Shown here: piece after piece, positions 7,741 through 16,551 of the stretch
How the letters are laid out: every line of letters begins with the position of its first letter
Position numbering within the stretch: the first letter of the stretch is position 1
Assembly (NCBI RefSeq): GCF_008801475.1
Contig: NZ_VZPP01000004.1
Coordinates: forward strand, 124,001-188,000
Direction: 5' to 3'
DNA length: 64,000 bases
From: Pseudomonas moorei
GTDB taxonomy: Bacteria > Pseudomonadota > Gammaproteobacteria > Pseudomonadales > Pseudomonadaceae
The notes under the pieces: model-generated
Seen by the model: only the letters and a program-made list of their open reading frames with translations
The model's database searches: none
What the model was told of the DNA's origin: nothing
Made by a program: the position numbers and the translations under genes

Positions 7741-9156
7741 CTAGATCAACGTCTCGATGCGCAAAGAGTTAGTCGATCCCGGCTGCCCAAACGGCACACC
7801 TGCCGTGATCAATAACGTGTCGCCGCGCTGGGCCATGCCTTGGGCCTGGGCGATTTCCAGTGCTGTCGAGCAGACTTCATCGACCTGGCGCAGGCGATCG
7901 TTGACCACCGAGTGCACGCCCCACGCCACGCTCAGGCGACGGGCGGTTTGCAGGTTCGGCGTCAGGTTGAGGATCGGCACCGTCGGCCGCTCCCGTGCCG
8001 CTCGCAGGGTCGACGCGCCGGACTCGCTGTAATTCACCAGTACGGCCACCGGCAGCACATTGCTGATGCGACGGATCGCGCAGCTGATCGCGTCGGAAAC
8101 GGTCGCTTCGGCTTTCGGCCGGCTGACGTCCAGTTGGGTCTGGTAGTCCGGACCGTTTTCCACCTGACGGATGATCTTGCTCATCATCTGCACGGCTTCG
8201 AGCGGGTATTCGCCGGAGGCGGTTTCCGCCGACAGCATCACCGCATCGGCACCTTCGGCCACGGCGTTGGCCACATCGGTGACTTCAGCGCGGGTCGGGG
8301 CCGGCGAGAAGCGCATCGATTCGAGCATCTGGGTGGCCACCACCACCGGTTTACCCAGTTGGCGACAGGTGCTGATGATGTTTTTCTGGATCTGCGGCAC
8401 GCTTTCGGCCGGCACCTCCACGCCGAGGTCACCCCGGGCAACCATGATCGCGTCGCTCAACTCGGCGATTTCCCGCAGTTGGGTGACCGCCGATGGTTTC
8501 TCGATCTTGGCCATCAAGAACGCTCTGTCGCCGATCAGGGCGCGGGCTTCGCGGATGTCGTCCGGACGCTGCACGAACGACAGTGCCACCCAGTCCACAC
8601 CGAGTTCGAGACCGAAGCTCAAGTCGCGGCGATCCTTGGCGGTCAACGGGCTGAGATCGAGCACCGCTTGCGGCACGTTCACCCCTTTGCGATCCGACAG
8701 TTCGCCGCCATTGAGCACGGTGGTGTCGATGGCGTCGGCGTACTTGGTGACCACCCGCAGGCGCAGCTTGCCATCGTCCAGTAGCAGGTCCATGCCCGGC
8801 TCCAGCGCGGCGATGATTTCCGGATGCGGCAGGTTGACCCGGCGCTCATCGCCCGGCGTGGTGTCGAGGTCCAGGCGCAGGGCCTGACCGCGGACCAGTT
8901 GCACCTTGCCTTCGGCGAACTTGCCGACCCGCAGTTTCGGGCCTTGCAGGTCCATCAGGATGCCAAGCGGATAATTCAGCTGACGCTCGACTTCACGGAT
9001 CCACTGATAGCGCTGGGCGTGGTCGGCGTGGTCGCCGTGGCTGAAGTTCAGGCGGAAGATATTGACCCCGGCCTGCACCAGCTCGCGGATGTCGTCGATT
9101 CCGTCGGTGGCAGGGCCGAGGGTGGCGAGGATTTTGACCTTTTTATCAGGCGTCAT
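7741..9156 (-). CDS. pyk: Pyruvate kinase
   Basis: A 471-residue pyruvate kinase converting phosphoenolpyruvate and ADP to pyruvate and ATP. The N terminus carries the substrate/metal site (NIFRLNFSHGD, R35, N37, S39, H40), the active-site lysine segment is AKIEK at 216-220, and ARGDLGVE at 240-247 is the metal-binding loop. The C-terminal domain is complete. The ATG overlaps the ttuD stop by four bases, so the two are translationally linked. Position at the end of the glyoxylate/glycerate cluster indicates that it takes glycerate-derived carbon on to pyruvate. Pseudomonas have two isozymes named pykA and pykF; this is the one linked to ttuD. Confidence 0.96.
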   Translation of the reverse strand: MTPDKKVKILATLGPATDGIDDIRELVQAGVNIFRLNFSHGDHADHAQRYQWIREVERQLNYPLGILMDLQGPKLRVGKFAEGKVQLVRGQALRLDLDTTPGDERRVNLPHPEIIAALEPGMDLLLDDGKLRLRVVTKYADAIDTTVLNGGELSDRKGVNVPQAVLDLSPLTAKDRRDLSFGLELGVDWVALSFVQRPDDIREARALIGDRAFLMAKIEKPSAVTQLREIAELSDAIMVARGDLGVEVPAESVPQIQKNIISTCRQLGKPVVVATQMLESMRFSPAPTRAEVTDVANAVAEGADAVMLSAETASGEYPLEAVQMMSKIIRQVENGPDYQTQLDVSRPKAEATVSDAISCAIRRISNVLPVAVLVNYSESGASTLRAARERPTVPILNLTPNLQTARRLSVAWGVHSVVNDRLRQVDEVCSTALEIAQAQGMAQRGDTLLITAGVPFGQPGSTNSLRIETLI

Positions 9157-10427
9157 GGTTTTGGGCTCTCGAGAATCAGAATGGCGCGGAAGTCATTGAC
9201 GTTGGTGCGGGTCGGCTCGGTGACGATCAGTGCGTCCAGCGCCTCGAAGTAACCGTAACCATTGTTGTTGTCCAGCTCGTCGCTGGCGCTCAAGCCGAGG
9301 GCGGCGGCACGCTCGTAACTGTCCGGGGTCATGATCGCGCCGGCGTTGTCTTCGGAGCCGTCGATGCCATCGGTGTCACCGGCCAGCGCGTAGACACCGG
9401 GCAGGCCCTTGAGGCTGTCAGTCAGGCTGAGCAGGAATTCAGCGTTGCGTCCGCCCCGGCCATTGCCGCGTACGGTCACGGTGGTTTCGCCACCCGAAAG
9501 GATCACGCACGGCGCCGGCACTGGCTGCCCATGCAGGACCACTTGGCGGGCGATGCCGGCGTGGACTTTGGCCACCTCGCGGGATTCGCCTTCCAGGTCG
9601 CCGAGAATCAGCGGGCTGAAGCCGGCCTGGCGGCATTTCACGGCGGCAGCTTCCAGCGATTGCTGCGGGCGGGCGATCAATTGGAAATGACTGCGGGCCA
9701 GGCTTGGGTCGCCGGGCTTGACCGTCTCCGATTCCGGGCTTTGCAGCCAGGTGCGCACGGACGGCGGAACTTCGATGTCGTAGCGCTTGAGAATCGCCAG
9801 CGCCTCGGCCGAAGTACTGGGGTCGGCCACGGTGGGGCCGGAGGCGATGACCGTGGCGAGGTCGCCCGGTACATCGGAAATCGCATAGGTATAAACAGTG
9901 GCGGGCCAGCAGGCCTTGCCCAGACGACCGCCCTTGATCGCCGAGAGGTGCTTGCGCACGCAGTTCATCTCGCCGATGGTCGCGCCGGATTTGAGCAGGG
10001 CTTTGTTGATCGACTGCTTGTCGGCCAGGGTAATGCCGGCGGCGGGCAGGGCGAGCAATGCCGAACCCCCGCCCGAGAGCAGGAAGATCACGCGGTCGGC
10101 TTCGGTCAGGTTGCTGACCAGTTCAAATACCCGTTTGGCCACGGCCTGGCCGGCTGCATCCGGTACCGGGTGCGCGGCTTCGACCACTTCGATTTTTTCA
10201 CAGGGCGCGCCATGGCCATAACGCGTCACGACCAGGCCGGACACTTCACCCTGCCAGCAGCGTTCGACCACCTGGGCCATGGCCGCGGCGGCTTTACCGG
10301 CACCGATGACGATTACCCGACCGCTGCGATCCTTGGGCAAATGGGCTTCGAGGACTTGCTGCGGATGGGCGGCGTCGATGGCTGTGGCGAACAGCTCGCG
10401 GAGGAATTGTTGCGGATCGACCGACAT
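9153..10427 (-). CDS. ttuD: Glycerate 2-kinase / hydroxypyruvate reductase-annotated TtuD (MOFRL family)
   Basis: A 424-residue DUF4147/MOFRL protein. Family members are glycerate 2-kinases, although the older name hydroxypyruvate reductase (TtuD) persists. N-terminal GAGKAAAAMA at 42-51 holds the conserved lysine (K45), and FLLSGGGSALLALP (about 115-128) is the glycine-rich phosphate loop. The C-terminal MOFRL part includes GRGGRNAEFLLSLT and the acidic loop AGDTDGIDGSEDNAGA. Its product 2-phosphoglycerate would go via enolase to pyruvate kinase, which overlaps it by four bases. With gcl, hyi and glxR it completes glyoxylate to pyruvate conversion. The ATG is supported by GGAGCCCGCC upstream. 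Confidence 0.93.
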   Translation of the reverse strand: MSVDPQQFLRELFATAIDAAHPQQVLEAHLPKDRSGRVIVIGAGKAAAAMAQVVERCWQGEVSGLVVTRYGHGAPCEKIEVVEAAHPVPDAAGQAVAKRVFELVSNLTEADRVIFLLSGGGSALLALPAAGITLADKQSINKALLKSGATIGEMNCVRKHLSAIKGGRLGKACWPATVYTYAISDVPGDLATVIASGPTVADPSTSAEALAILKRYDIEVPPSVRTWLQSPESETVKPGDPSLARSHFQLIARPQQSLEAAAVKCRQAGFSPLILGDLEGESREVAKVHAGIARQVVLHGQPVPAPCVILSGGETTVTVRGNGRGGRNAEFLLSLTDSLKGLPGVYALAGDTDGIDGSEDNAGAIMTPDSYERAAALGLSASDELDNNNGYGYFEALDALIVTEPTRTNVNDFRAILILESPKP

Positions 10428-10488
10428 GGCGGGCTCCCGGAATTCTTGTTATTGGAGTAGGGCGAAAACAGGTGTTTCGGCTCGGTCC

Positions 10489-10578
10489 CTGTGGGAGCTG
10501 GCTTGCCCGCGATGCAGGCGCCGCGGTCTTACAGGCAGACCGAGGCGATGTCACCGCGGGCAAGCCCGCTCCCACAGG
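10489..10578. repeat. REP pair (inverted)
   Basis: CTGTGGGAGCTGGCTTGCCC and GGGCAAGCCCGCTCCCACAG face each other with about 50 bp between, in the ttuD-glxR gap. A further inner dyad (GCGGTCTTACAGGCAGACCG) sits between them. Confidence 0.85.
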
Positions 10579-10592
10579 TATTGCGGCGAATG

Positions 10593-11483
10593 TTACTTAT
10601 CGCGAATCGAGAAATTCGCCATGTGCTCCAGGCCTTTGATCAGTGCCGAGTGATCCCAGTTGCTGCCACCGATGGCCGCGCAGGTGCTGAACACTTGCTG
10701 GGTGTTGGCGGTGTTCGGCAGGTTGATGTTCAGCTCCTTGGCGCCTTGCAGGGCCAGGTTCAGGTCCTTCTGATGCAGGCTGATGCGGAAGCCCGGATCG
10801 AAGGTGCCCTTGATCATGCGCTCACCGTGCACTTCCAGGATTTTCGACGAAGCGAAACCGCCCATCAGCGCTTCACGCACCTTGGCTGGATCGGCACCGT
10901 TTTTCGAGGCGAACAGCAGGGCTTCGGCCACGGCCTGGATGTTCAGGGCCACGATGATCTGGTTCGCCACTTTCGCGGTCTGACCGTCGCCATTGCCACC
11001 GACCAGAGTGATGTTTTTGCCCATGGCCTGGAACAGCGGCAAAGCGCGTTCGAAGGCATCGGCGTCGCCACCGACCATGATGCTCAGGGTCGCAGCTTTG
11101 GCGCCGACTTCACCGCCGGACACAGGCGCGTCGAGGTACTGGGCGCCTTTCTCGTTGATCTTGGCAGCGAACGCCTTGGTGGCGGTTGGCGAGATCGAGC
11201 TCATGTCGATCACGATCTTGCCTTTGCCAACGCCAGCGGCAACGCCATCGGCGCGGAACAGCACGTCATCGACCTGCGGGGTATCCGGCACCATGACGAT
11301 GATGAATTCGGCTTCCTGGGCCACTTCTTTCGGGTTCGCCAGGGCAACGGCGCCAGCGGCGACCAGGTCGGCAGGCGCGGCGTCGTGGTGCGCGGACAGG
11401 AACAGGCTGTGACCGGCTTTCTGCAGGTTCAACGCCATTGGGTGGCCCATGATGCCGGTGCCGATAAATCCGATTTTAGCCAT
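10593..11483 (-). CDS. glxR: Tartronate semialdehyde reductase (2-hydroxy-3-oxopropionate reductase)
   Basis: A 296-residue beta-hydroxyacid dehydrogenase reducing tartronate semialdehyde to D-glycerate with NAD(P)H. The Rossmann dinucleotide loop GTGIMG is at 8-13. DAPVSGGEVGAKAATLSIMV at 118-137 is the substrate-binding signature, and the catalytic lysine is K171 in the conserved K-x-x-N motif (K171, N174). It follows hyi and precedes ttuD on the same strand, in pathway order. REP pairs occupy both neighbouring gaps, which may shape differential mRNA stability. Best fit is GlxR rather than GarR because of the gcl-hyi context. Confidence 0.95.
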   Translation of the reverse strand: MAKIGFIGTGIMGHPMALNLQKAGHSLFLSAHHDAAPADLVAAGAVALANPKEVAQEAEFIIVMVPDTPQVDDVLFRADGVAAGVGKGKIVIDMSSISPTATKAFAAKINEKGAQYLDAPVSGGEVGAKAATLSIMVGGDADAFERALPLFQAMGKNITLVGGNGDGQTAKVANQIIVALNIQAVAEALLFASKNGADPAKVREALMGGFASSKILEVHGERMIKGTFDPGFRISLHQKDLNLALQGAKELNINLPNTANTQQVFSTCAAIGGSNWDHSALIKGLEHMANFSIRDK

Positions 11484-11540
11484 GAGAAAATCCTCGTTGT
11501 ATTTCGATGCTGCAATGCAGTCTTGGACGCAGCGGATTCA

Positions 11541-11633
11541 TTGTGGGAGCTGCCTCGCCAGCGATGGCGTTGGGTCAGGCAACCTATTTGTCTTGTGTGC
11601 TGCCGCCATCGCGGGCAAGCCCGCTCCCACAGG
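11541..11633. repeat. REP pair (inverted, imperfect)
   Basis: TTGTGGGAGCTGCCTCGCCA at the left and CGGGCAAGCCCGCTCCCACA at the right enclose about 50 bp in the hyi-glxR spacer. The left half has lost part of the usual GAGCTTGCCC core. Confidence 0.75.
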
Positions 11634-11649
11634 GTTTTGTGTCGTTCGT

Positions 11650-12432
11650 TCAGATCGCGTTATGGGTTTTCAGCCAGCCCAGGCCTGCTTCAGTGGTGGT
11701 CAACGGCTTGTATTCGCAGCCGACCCAACCCTGGTAACCGATGCGGTCCAGGTGTTCGAACAGGAAGCGGTAGTTGATTTCACCGGTGCCTGGTTCATTG
11801 CGCCCCGGGTTGTCCGCGAGCTGTACGTGGTTGATCTCGCCCAGGTGCGATTGCAGGGTGCGGGCCAGGTCGCCCTCCATGATTTGCATGTGATAGATGT
11901 CGTATTGCAGGAACAGGTTGGCGCTGCCGACCTGCTCGCGAATCGACAGGGCTTGCGCCGTGTTGTTCAGGTAGAAGCCCGGGATGTCGCGGGTGTTGAT
12001 CGCTTCCATCACCAGCTTGATGCCCGCCGCCTGCAGCTTGTCGGCCGCGTACTTGAGGTTGGCGACGAAGGTTTTTTCCACGGTGGCGTCGTCGAAGCCT
12101 TGTGGACGAATCCCGGCCAGACAGTTGACCTGGGTGTTGCCCAGCACCTGTGCGTAAGCGATGGCCAGATCGACGCCGGCGCGGAATTCTTCGACACGGT
12201 CCGGCAGGCAGGCAATGCCGCGTTCGCCCTTGGCCCAGTCACCGGCCGGCAGGTTGAACAGCACTTGGGTCAGACCGTTTGCGTCGAGCCTGGCCTTGAT
12301 TTCGGCAGAGCTGAAGTCGTACGGGAACAGGTATTCGACACCCGTGAAGCCGGCCTTGGCGGCCGCGTCGAAACGGGCGAGAAAGTCCTGTTCGGTGAAC
12401 AGCATGGACAGGTTGGCTGCGAAACGCGGCAT
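11650..12432 (-). CDS. hyi: Hydroxypyruvate isomerase
   Basis: A 260-residue TIM-barrel protein of the xylose-isomerase-like/Hyi family, interconverting hydroxypyruvate and tartronate semialdehyde. Start chosen at ATG 12432 (MPRFAANLSM), preceded on the minus strand by CAGGAGACCACC; an upstream in-frame extension runs into a repeat element and is not credible. The metal-binding region KLVMEAINTRDIPGFYL (about 140-156) and the downstream QYDIYHMQIMEGDLAR match the family. It lies directly after gcl, as in many proteobacterial glyoxylate operons, and would recycle hydroxypyruvate formed by side reactions into the main route. Confidence 0.94.
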   Translation of the reverse strand: MPRFAANLSMLFTEQDFLARFDAAAKAGFTGVEYLFPYDFSSAEIKARLDANGLTQVLFNLPAGDWAKGERGIACLPDRVEEFRAGVDLAIAYAQVLGNTQVNCLAGIRPQGFDDATVEKTFVANLKYAADKLQAAGIKLVMEAINTRDIPGFYLNNTAQALSIREQVGSANLFLQYDIYHMQIMEGDLARTLQSHLGEINHVQLADNPGRNEPGTGEINYRFLFEHLDRIGYQGWVGCEYKPLTTTEAGLGWLKTHNAI

Positions 12433-12477
12433 GGTGGTCTCCTGTAAATTTGTCAGGTCCCTTATGGGAGCGAGTCT

Positions 12478-12505
12478 GTGGCGAGGGAGCAAGCTCCCTC
12501 GCCAC
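12478..12505. repeat. Perfect hairpin repeat, GAGGGAGC class
   Basis: GTGGCGAGGGAGC and GCTCCCTCGCCAC are exact 13-bp arms around AA. The same sequence with one change recurs at 38684-38711, and a shortened form at about 49298-49325. It belongs to a REP class different from the GTGGGAGC type and lies in the gap between gcl and hyi. Confidence 0.85.
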
Positions 12506-12528
12506 ACAGGCGCGCTCACACGGAGGAA

Positions 12529-14304
12529 TCAATCAAGCAACGAAATCGCTGTCGGTGCGTCGTTGCCAACCAGCGCCAGGTCTTCGAATTCGTTGACGGC
12601 GTTGATCTCGGTGCCCATGGAAATGTTGGTCACGCGCTCCAGGATGATTTCAACGATCACCGGCACCTTGAACTCTTCGATCAGCTCCTGGGCCTTGCGC
12701 AGGGCAGGCTGGATCTGAGCCGGTTCGAATACGCGCAGCGCCTTGCAGCCAAGGCCTTCGGCAACCGCGACGTGGTCGACACCGTAGCCGTTGAGTTCCG
12801 GTGCGTTGAGGTTATCGAAGGACAACTGCACGCAGTAGTCCATGTCGAAACCGCGCTGTGCCTGACGGATCAACCCCAGGTACGAGTTGTTCACCACGAC
12901 GTGGATGTACGGCAGCTTGAACTGCGCGCCCACCGCCAGTTCTTCGATCATGAACTGGAAGTCATAGTCGCCCGACAGTGCGACAACCTTGCGGTCCGGG
13001 TCAGCCTTGACCACACCCAGCGCCGCCGGAATGGTCCAGCCCAACGGGCCTGCCTGACCGCAGTTGATCCAGTGACGCGGCTTGTAGACGTGCAGGAACT
13101 GCGCGCCGGCAATCTGCGACAGACCGATGGTGCTGACGTAGCAAGTGTCTTTGCCGAACACCTGGTTCATTTCTTCATACACACGCTGCGGCTTGACCGG
13201 CACGTTGTCGAAGTGAGTCTTGCGCTGCAGGCTGGCCTTGCGCTGCTGGCAATCCTGCAACCAGGCGCTGCGGTTTTTCAGCTTGCCGGCGGCTTGCCAT
13301 TCGCGAGCGACTTCGATGAACACGGTCAGCGCGGCGGCGGCGTCGGAAACGATGCCTAGGTCCGGGGTGAACACGCGGCCGATCTGTGTGCCTTCGATAT
13401 CGACGTGGATGAACTTGCGGCCTTCGGTGTAGACATCCACCGAACCGGTGTGACGGTTGGCCCAGCGGTTACCGATACCCAGTACCACGTCGGATTTCAA
13501 CATCGTGGCGTTGCCGTAGCGATGCGACGTCTGCAGACCGACCATGCCGACCATCAGCGGGTGATCGTCCGGGATGGTGCCCCAGCCCATCAGGGTCGGG
13601 ATGACCGGGATGCCGGTCAGTTCAGCGAATTCAACCAGCAGCTCGCTGGCGTCGGCGTTGATGATGCCGCCACCGGCCACCAGCAATGGGCGCTCGGCCT
13701 GATCGAGCAGGGCCAGTGCCTTCTCGACCTGAACGCGGGTAGCCGTCGGCTTGGCCAGCGGCAGCGGCTGGTAAGCGTCGATGTCGAATTCGATTTCGGC
13801 CATCTGTACGTCGAATGGCAGGTCGATCAGCACCGGGCCAGGACGGCCGGAACGCATTTCGTAGAACGCTTTCTGGAACGCGTAAGGCACTTGGCCCGGC
13901 TCCAGGACCGTGGTTGCCCACTTGGTGACTGGCTTGACGATGCTGGTGATGTCGACAGCCTGGAAGTCTTCCTTGTGCATACGGGCGCGGGGTGCTTGCC
14001 CGGTGATGCACAGGATTGGAATCGAGTCGGCCGAGGCGCTGTAGAGCCCGGTGACCATGTCAGTACCGGCAGGGCCGGAGGTGCCGATGCACACGCCGAT
14101 GTTGCCGGCCTTGGTGCGGGTGTAGCCCTCGGCCATGTGCGACGCGCCTTCAACGTGGCGGGCGAGGACGTGATCGATGCCGCCGACCTTTTGCAGGGCG
14201 GAGTACAGCGGGTTGATGGCGGCACCGGGGATGCCAAAAGCGGTATCAACCCCTTCACGGCGCATCACCAGAACGGCGGCTTCGATTGCTCTCATTTTGC
14301 TCAT
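12529..14304 (-). CDS. gcl: Glyoxylate carboligase (tartronate-semialdehyde synthase)
   Basis: A 591-residue thiamine-diphosphate enzyme joining two glyoxylates to tartronate semialdehyde and CO2. The start is ATG 14304 ([10 protein letters not shown]); 5' extension is open but non-homologous and covers the operator. Residues 44-58 read [15 protein letters not shown]: the usual thiamine-activating Glu is replaced by Val51, the hallmark of E. coli Gcl. The C-terminal thiamine loop begins GDYDFQFM. Length equals the usual ~593. It heads the gcl-hyi-glxR-ttuD-pyk cluster and is divergent from a GlcG-like gene, with a TTGTATACAA palindrome 28 bp ahead of the start. Confidence 0.97.
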   Translation of the reverse strand: MSKMRAIEAAVLVMRREGVDTAFGIPGAAINPLYSALQKVGGIDHVLARHVEGASHMAEGYTRTKAGNIGVCIGTSGPAGTDMVTGLYSASADSIPILCITGQAPRARMHKEDFQAVDITSIVKPVTKWATTVLEPGQVPYAFQKAFYEMRSGRPGPVLIDLPFDVQMAEIEFDIDAYQPLPLAKPTATRVQVEKALALLDQAERPLLVAGGGIINADASELLVEFAELTGIPVIPTLMGWGTIPDDHPLMVGMVGLQTSHRYGNATMLKSDVVLGIGNRWANRHTGSVDVYTEGRKFIHVDIEGTQIGRVFTPDLGIVSDAAAALTVFIEVAREWQAAGKLKNRSAWLQDCQQRKASLQRKTHFDNVPVKPQRVYEEMNQVFGKDTCYVSTIGLSQIAGAQFLHVYKPRHWINCGQAGPLGWTIPAALGVVKADPDRKVVALSGDYDFQFMIEELAVGAQFKLPYIHVVVNNSYLGLIRQAQRGFDMDYCVQLSFDNLNAPELNGYGVDHVAVAEGLGCKALRVFEPAQIQPALRKAQELIEEFKVPVIVEIILERVTNISMGTEINAVNEFEDLALVGNDAPTAISLLD

Positions 14305-14331
14305 GGTTTTGTGCCTCTTTACGTTTTGTAA

Positions 14332-14341
14332 TTGTATACAA
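14332..14341. promoter_or_regulatory. TTGTATACAA palindrome near gcl start
   Basis: A perfect 10-bp palindrome 28 bp upstream of the gcl ATG. The same ten bases recur at 14470-14479. The GTATAC core with T-G/C-A flanks resembles operators of FCD-type GntR regulators; an IclR-type (GclR/AllR-like) protein is the other usual regulator of gcl. No such regulator gene is in the window. Position next to the start fits repression. Confidence 0.6.
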
Positions 14342-14469
14342 GTGGCTTTGCGCAGAGTGTATTCACGGCGGACGGCGCAGGTCAATCCATTTTCTCAAGC
14401 GGTTGTTTCATTCGTCGGAAGCCCGAATCAGTGTGGCTTTTCGTCGCATGTGGCGCTTTTCGATAATTA

Positions 14470-14479
14470 TTGTATACAA
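14470..14479. promoter_or_regulatory. TTGTATACAA palindrome, second copy
   Basis: Identical to the copy at 14332-14341, centred 138 bp away and 94 bp before the GlcG-like gene start. It sits inside an AT-rich run (ATTATTGTATACAAAAAAAT). Two identical copies, one for each divergent gene, point to one regulator acting on both. Confidence 0.6.
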
Positions 14480-14572
14480 AAAAATAATTCATTGTGTTCT
14501 ATTTGTTGCATCGGGCTGCGGCACATCGAAGCAGCCCAACGGCTTTCCGAAAAACAAAATGAGGACGGCACC

Positions 14573-15013
14573 ATGAGCGCTTTAACCTTGAAAGTCGCAG
14601 TCAACCTGGTCAACGAGGCCATCACCGCGGGGCGTGCAATCAGCGCGGCACCGTTGACCATTGCGGTACTGGATGCCGGTGGGCATCTGATTGCCCTGCA
14701 GCGCGAAGATGGCGCGAGCCTGCTGCGCCCGTACGTTGCCATCGGCAAAGCCTGGGGCGCCATCGCGCTGGGCAAAGGCTCGCGCCTGCTGGCGCTGGAT
14801 GCACAACAACGCCCGGCGTTTATCGCTGCGTTGAACAGCCTGGGCCAGGGCAGCGTCGTGCCGGCACCGGGTGGTGTGCTGGTTCGGGATCAGGAGGGGA
14901 AAGTGCTGGGCGCAGTAGGGATCAGCGGCGATCTGTCGGATGTCGATGAGCAGTGTGCGATCACGGCGATTGAGGCGTTGGGGTTGAGGGCGGATGCGGG
15001 GGTAGTGGCTTGA
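14573..15013 (+). CDS. GlcG/HbpS-like heme-degrading-type domain protein (DUF336)
   Basis: A 146-residue single-domain protein of the GlcG/HbpS (DUF336, haem-degrading) family. LTIAVLDAGGHLIALQREDG (about 26-45), the middle KAWGAIALGKGSRLL and the C-terminal GAVGISGDLSDVDEQCA are the family signature. Start chosen at ATG 14573 behind GAGGACGG; a much longer open frame upstream spans the promoter and is rejected. Members often accompany glycolate or glyoxylate genes, but their biochemical role there is not firmly known. It is divergent from gcl and shares the palindromic control sites. Confidence 0.85.
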   Translation: MSALTLKVAVNLVNEAITAGRAISAAPLTIAVLDAGGHLIALQREDGASLLRPYVAIGKAWGAIALGKGSRLLALDAQQRPAFIAALNSLGQGSVVPAPGGVLVRDQEGKVLGAVGISGDLSDVDEQCAITAIEALGLRADAGVVA

Positions 15014-15035
15014 TCTTCAGCGTTTGATCGAAAGT

Positions 15036-15129
15036 CATCGCTGGCAAGCCAGCTCCCACAGGATCGTGCGTAGAGTCGAAATTCCGCGAACGACACAAAA
15101 CCTTGTGGGAGCTGGCTTGCCAGCGATGG
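15036..15129. repeat. REP pair upstream of RAYT gene
   Basis: TCATCGCTGGCAAGCCAGCT (from 15036) and AGCTGGCTTGCCAGCGATGG (to about 15129) face each other about 40 bp apart. A matching REP pair lies on the other side of the RAYT gene, giving the layout of a REP-RAYT unit. Confidence 0.9.
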
Positions 15130-15197
15130 TGGCCTCCAGATACATCAAGATTAAATAGCGGTACCTGCCAATGGCATAACTGCGGTCTAGCCTTCTG

Positions 15198-15683
15198 ATG
15201 AACTCATCATCAAGGGGCAATGGATTGCCTGGTCTTCCCGCTTCAAGTCGTCTGCGAGCTGGCCGCTATGACGAGCCAAATCGAATCTATCTACTGACAA
15301 CCAACACACTTCATCGTGAGCCGATCTTTGCCGACTTTGCTCTGGGCAGATTGGTTGTTCATCAATTTCGCCGAGCAAAAAATATTGGGTTGGCGAACTC
15401 TCTGGCTTGGGTAGTCATGCCCGACCATTTCCATTGGCTGGTCGAATTGGAAAACTGTTCCCTGCGCAGACTGATGCGTGAGACGAAGTCTCTGATCCCT
15501 CGAGAGGTGAACTCATACAGTGGCAGGAGCGGGGTGCTTTGGCAGCAAGGGTTTCATAACCGAGCGCTGCGGCGGGATGAAGACTTGGTGAAAATGGCAA
15601 GGTATGTGGTGGCTAACCCGTTGCGAGCAGGGTTGGTCGAGAAGCTTGGCGACTATCCGCTATGGGATGCCATCTGGGTTTGA
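15198..15683 (+). CDS. REP-associated tyrosine transposase (RAYT/TnpA-REP)
   Basis: A 161-residue Y1 transposase domain protein. The HUH metal-binding motif is PDHFHWL at 75-81 (H77, H79), preceded by AWVVM. The helix bearing the catalytic tyrosine is VKMARYVVANPLRAGLV, with Y136. RAYTs cleave and rejoin single-stranded REP sequences and are thought to have spread REPs through Pseudomonas genomes; unlike IS200/IS605 they are usually single-copy. Both flanks carry REP pairs of the GTGGGAGCTGGCTTGCCAGC class, consistent with this enzyme recognising that class. The gene looks complete and intact. Confidence 0.93.
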   Translation: MNSSSRGNGLPGLPASSRLRAGRYDEPNRIYLLTTNTLHREPIFADFALGRLVVHQFRRAKNIGLANSLAWVVMPDHFHWLVELENCSLRRLMRETKSLIPREVNSYSGRSGVLWQQGFHNRALRRDEDLVKMARYVVANPLRAGLVEKLGDYPLWDAIWV

Positions 15684-15701
15684 GCCAGCACCGAGTTGCC
15701 T

Positions 15702-15796
15702 TCATCGCTGGCAAGCCAGCTCCCACAAGTATTTGTGTCGTTCACAGAGTTTGAATTCAACACAGAATCCCGTCGGAGCAGGCTTGCCGGCGGTGG
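15702..15796. repeat. REP pair downstream of RAYT gene
   Basis: TCATCGCTGGCAAGCCAGCT begins at about 15702 and a diverged inverted copy (CGTCGGAGCAGGCTTGCCGG) ends near 15796. The left REP is identical to the first REP on the other side of the RAYT gene. Confidence 0.85.
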
Positions 15797-15811
15797 CAGC
15801 ACCACAATCCC

Positions 15812-16417
15812 TCAGTCCGGCTCACACCCCTTGAGCACCAACCGGATGATCGTCTGCGCCGCCGCTTCATAATCCTCTTCATCCAGCTTGGCCTTGCCGG
15901 TGATGGCGGTGATTTGCCAGTCGAAGTCGGCGTAGGTCTGGGTCGCGGCCCAGATGCTGAACATCAGGTGGTTGGGGTCGATCGGGGCGATCTGGCCGCG
16001 GTCGATCCAGGTCTGGATGCAGTCGATGTTGTGTTTGGCCTGGCTGTTGAGTTGCTCGACCAGGTCGGTGCTCAGGTGCGGGGCGCCGTGCATGATTTCG
16101 CTGGCGAACACCTTGGAGGCAAACGGCAGGTCGCGGGAGATGCGGATCTTCGAGCGGATGTAGCCACTCAATACTTCGCTGGGTACACCCTCGGGGTTGA
16201 AAGGGGTCGAGGCCTGCAGGATCGGCTCGATGATGCTTTCAAGAACCTCGCGGTAGAGGTTTTCCTTGGATTTGAAGTAGTAGTAGACGTTGGGCTTGGG
16301 CAATCCCGCCTTGGCTGCGATGTCGCTGGTTTTGGTCGCAGCGAAGCCTTTGTCGGCAAATTCTTCACTGGCGGCACGCAGGATCAGTTGTTTGTTGCGC
16401 TCGCGGATAGTGCTCAT
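15812..16417 (-). CDS. TetR-family regulator, RutR-like
   Basis: A 201-residue TetR regulator. The helix-turn-helix is at about residues 25-50 (TKTSDIAAKAGLPKPNVYYY). The C-terminal half carries GQIAPIDPNHLMFSIWAATQ followed by TYADF, closely resembling the ligand domain of E. coli RutR, the uracil-responsive regulator. Start is ATG 16417 (MSTIRERNKQ); a longer frame upstream lacks support. It converges on the RAYT unit and is divergent from the DUF808 gene. No pyrimidine-degradation genes are in the window, so the ligand and targets are not fixed by context. Confidence 0.88.
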   Translation of the reverse strand: MSTIRERNKQLILRAASEEFADKGFAATKTSDIAAKAGLPKPNVYYYFKSKENLYREVLESIIEPILQASTPFNPEGVPSEVLSGYIRSKIRISRDLPFASKVFASEIMHGAPHLSTDLVEQLNSQAKHNIDCIQTWIDRGQIAPIDPNHLMFSIWAATQTYADFDWQITAITGKAKLDEEDYEAAAQTIIRLVLKGCEPD

Positions 16418-16551
16418 AAACCAGGTGGTTCCTTGCCTGTACTGGCGGTTGCGCATGGTAGCACCGGCCTTTGGCGGCGCTCAAGAATGCGCCGTGCGGC
16501 GCTCGGCCGCGTTATGCTGCACGCCACCCCTACAAGAAGGAAGCCTGATTC

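Noticed and set aside
14177..14572. In-frame upstream extension of the GlcG-like gene over the gcl start
   Set aside because: It covers the divergent promoter and both palindromes; the ATG at 14573 has a clear ribosome site and gives the family length.
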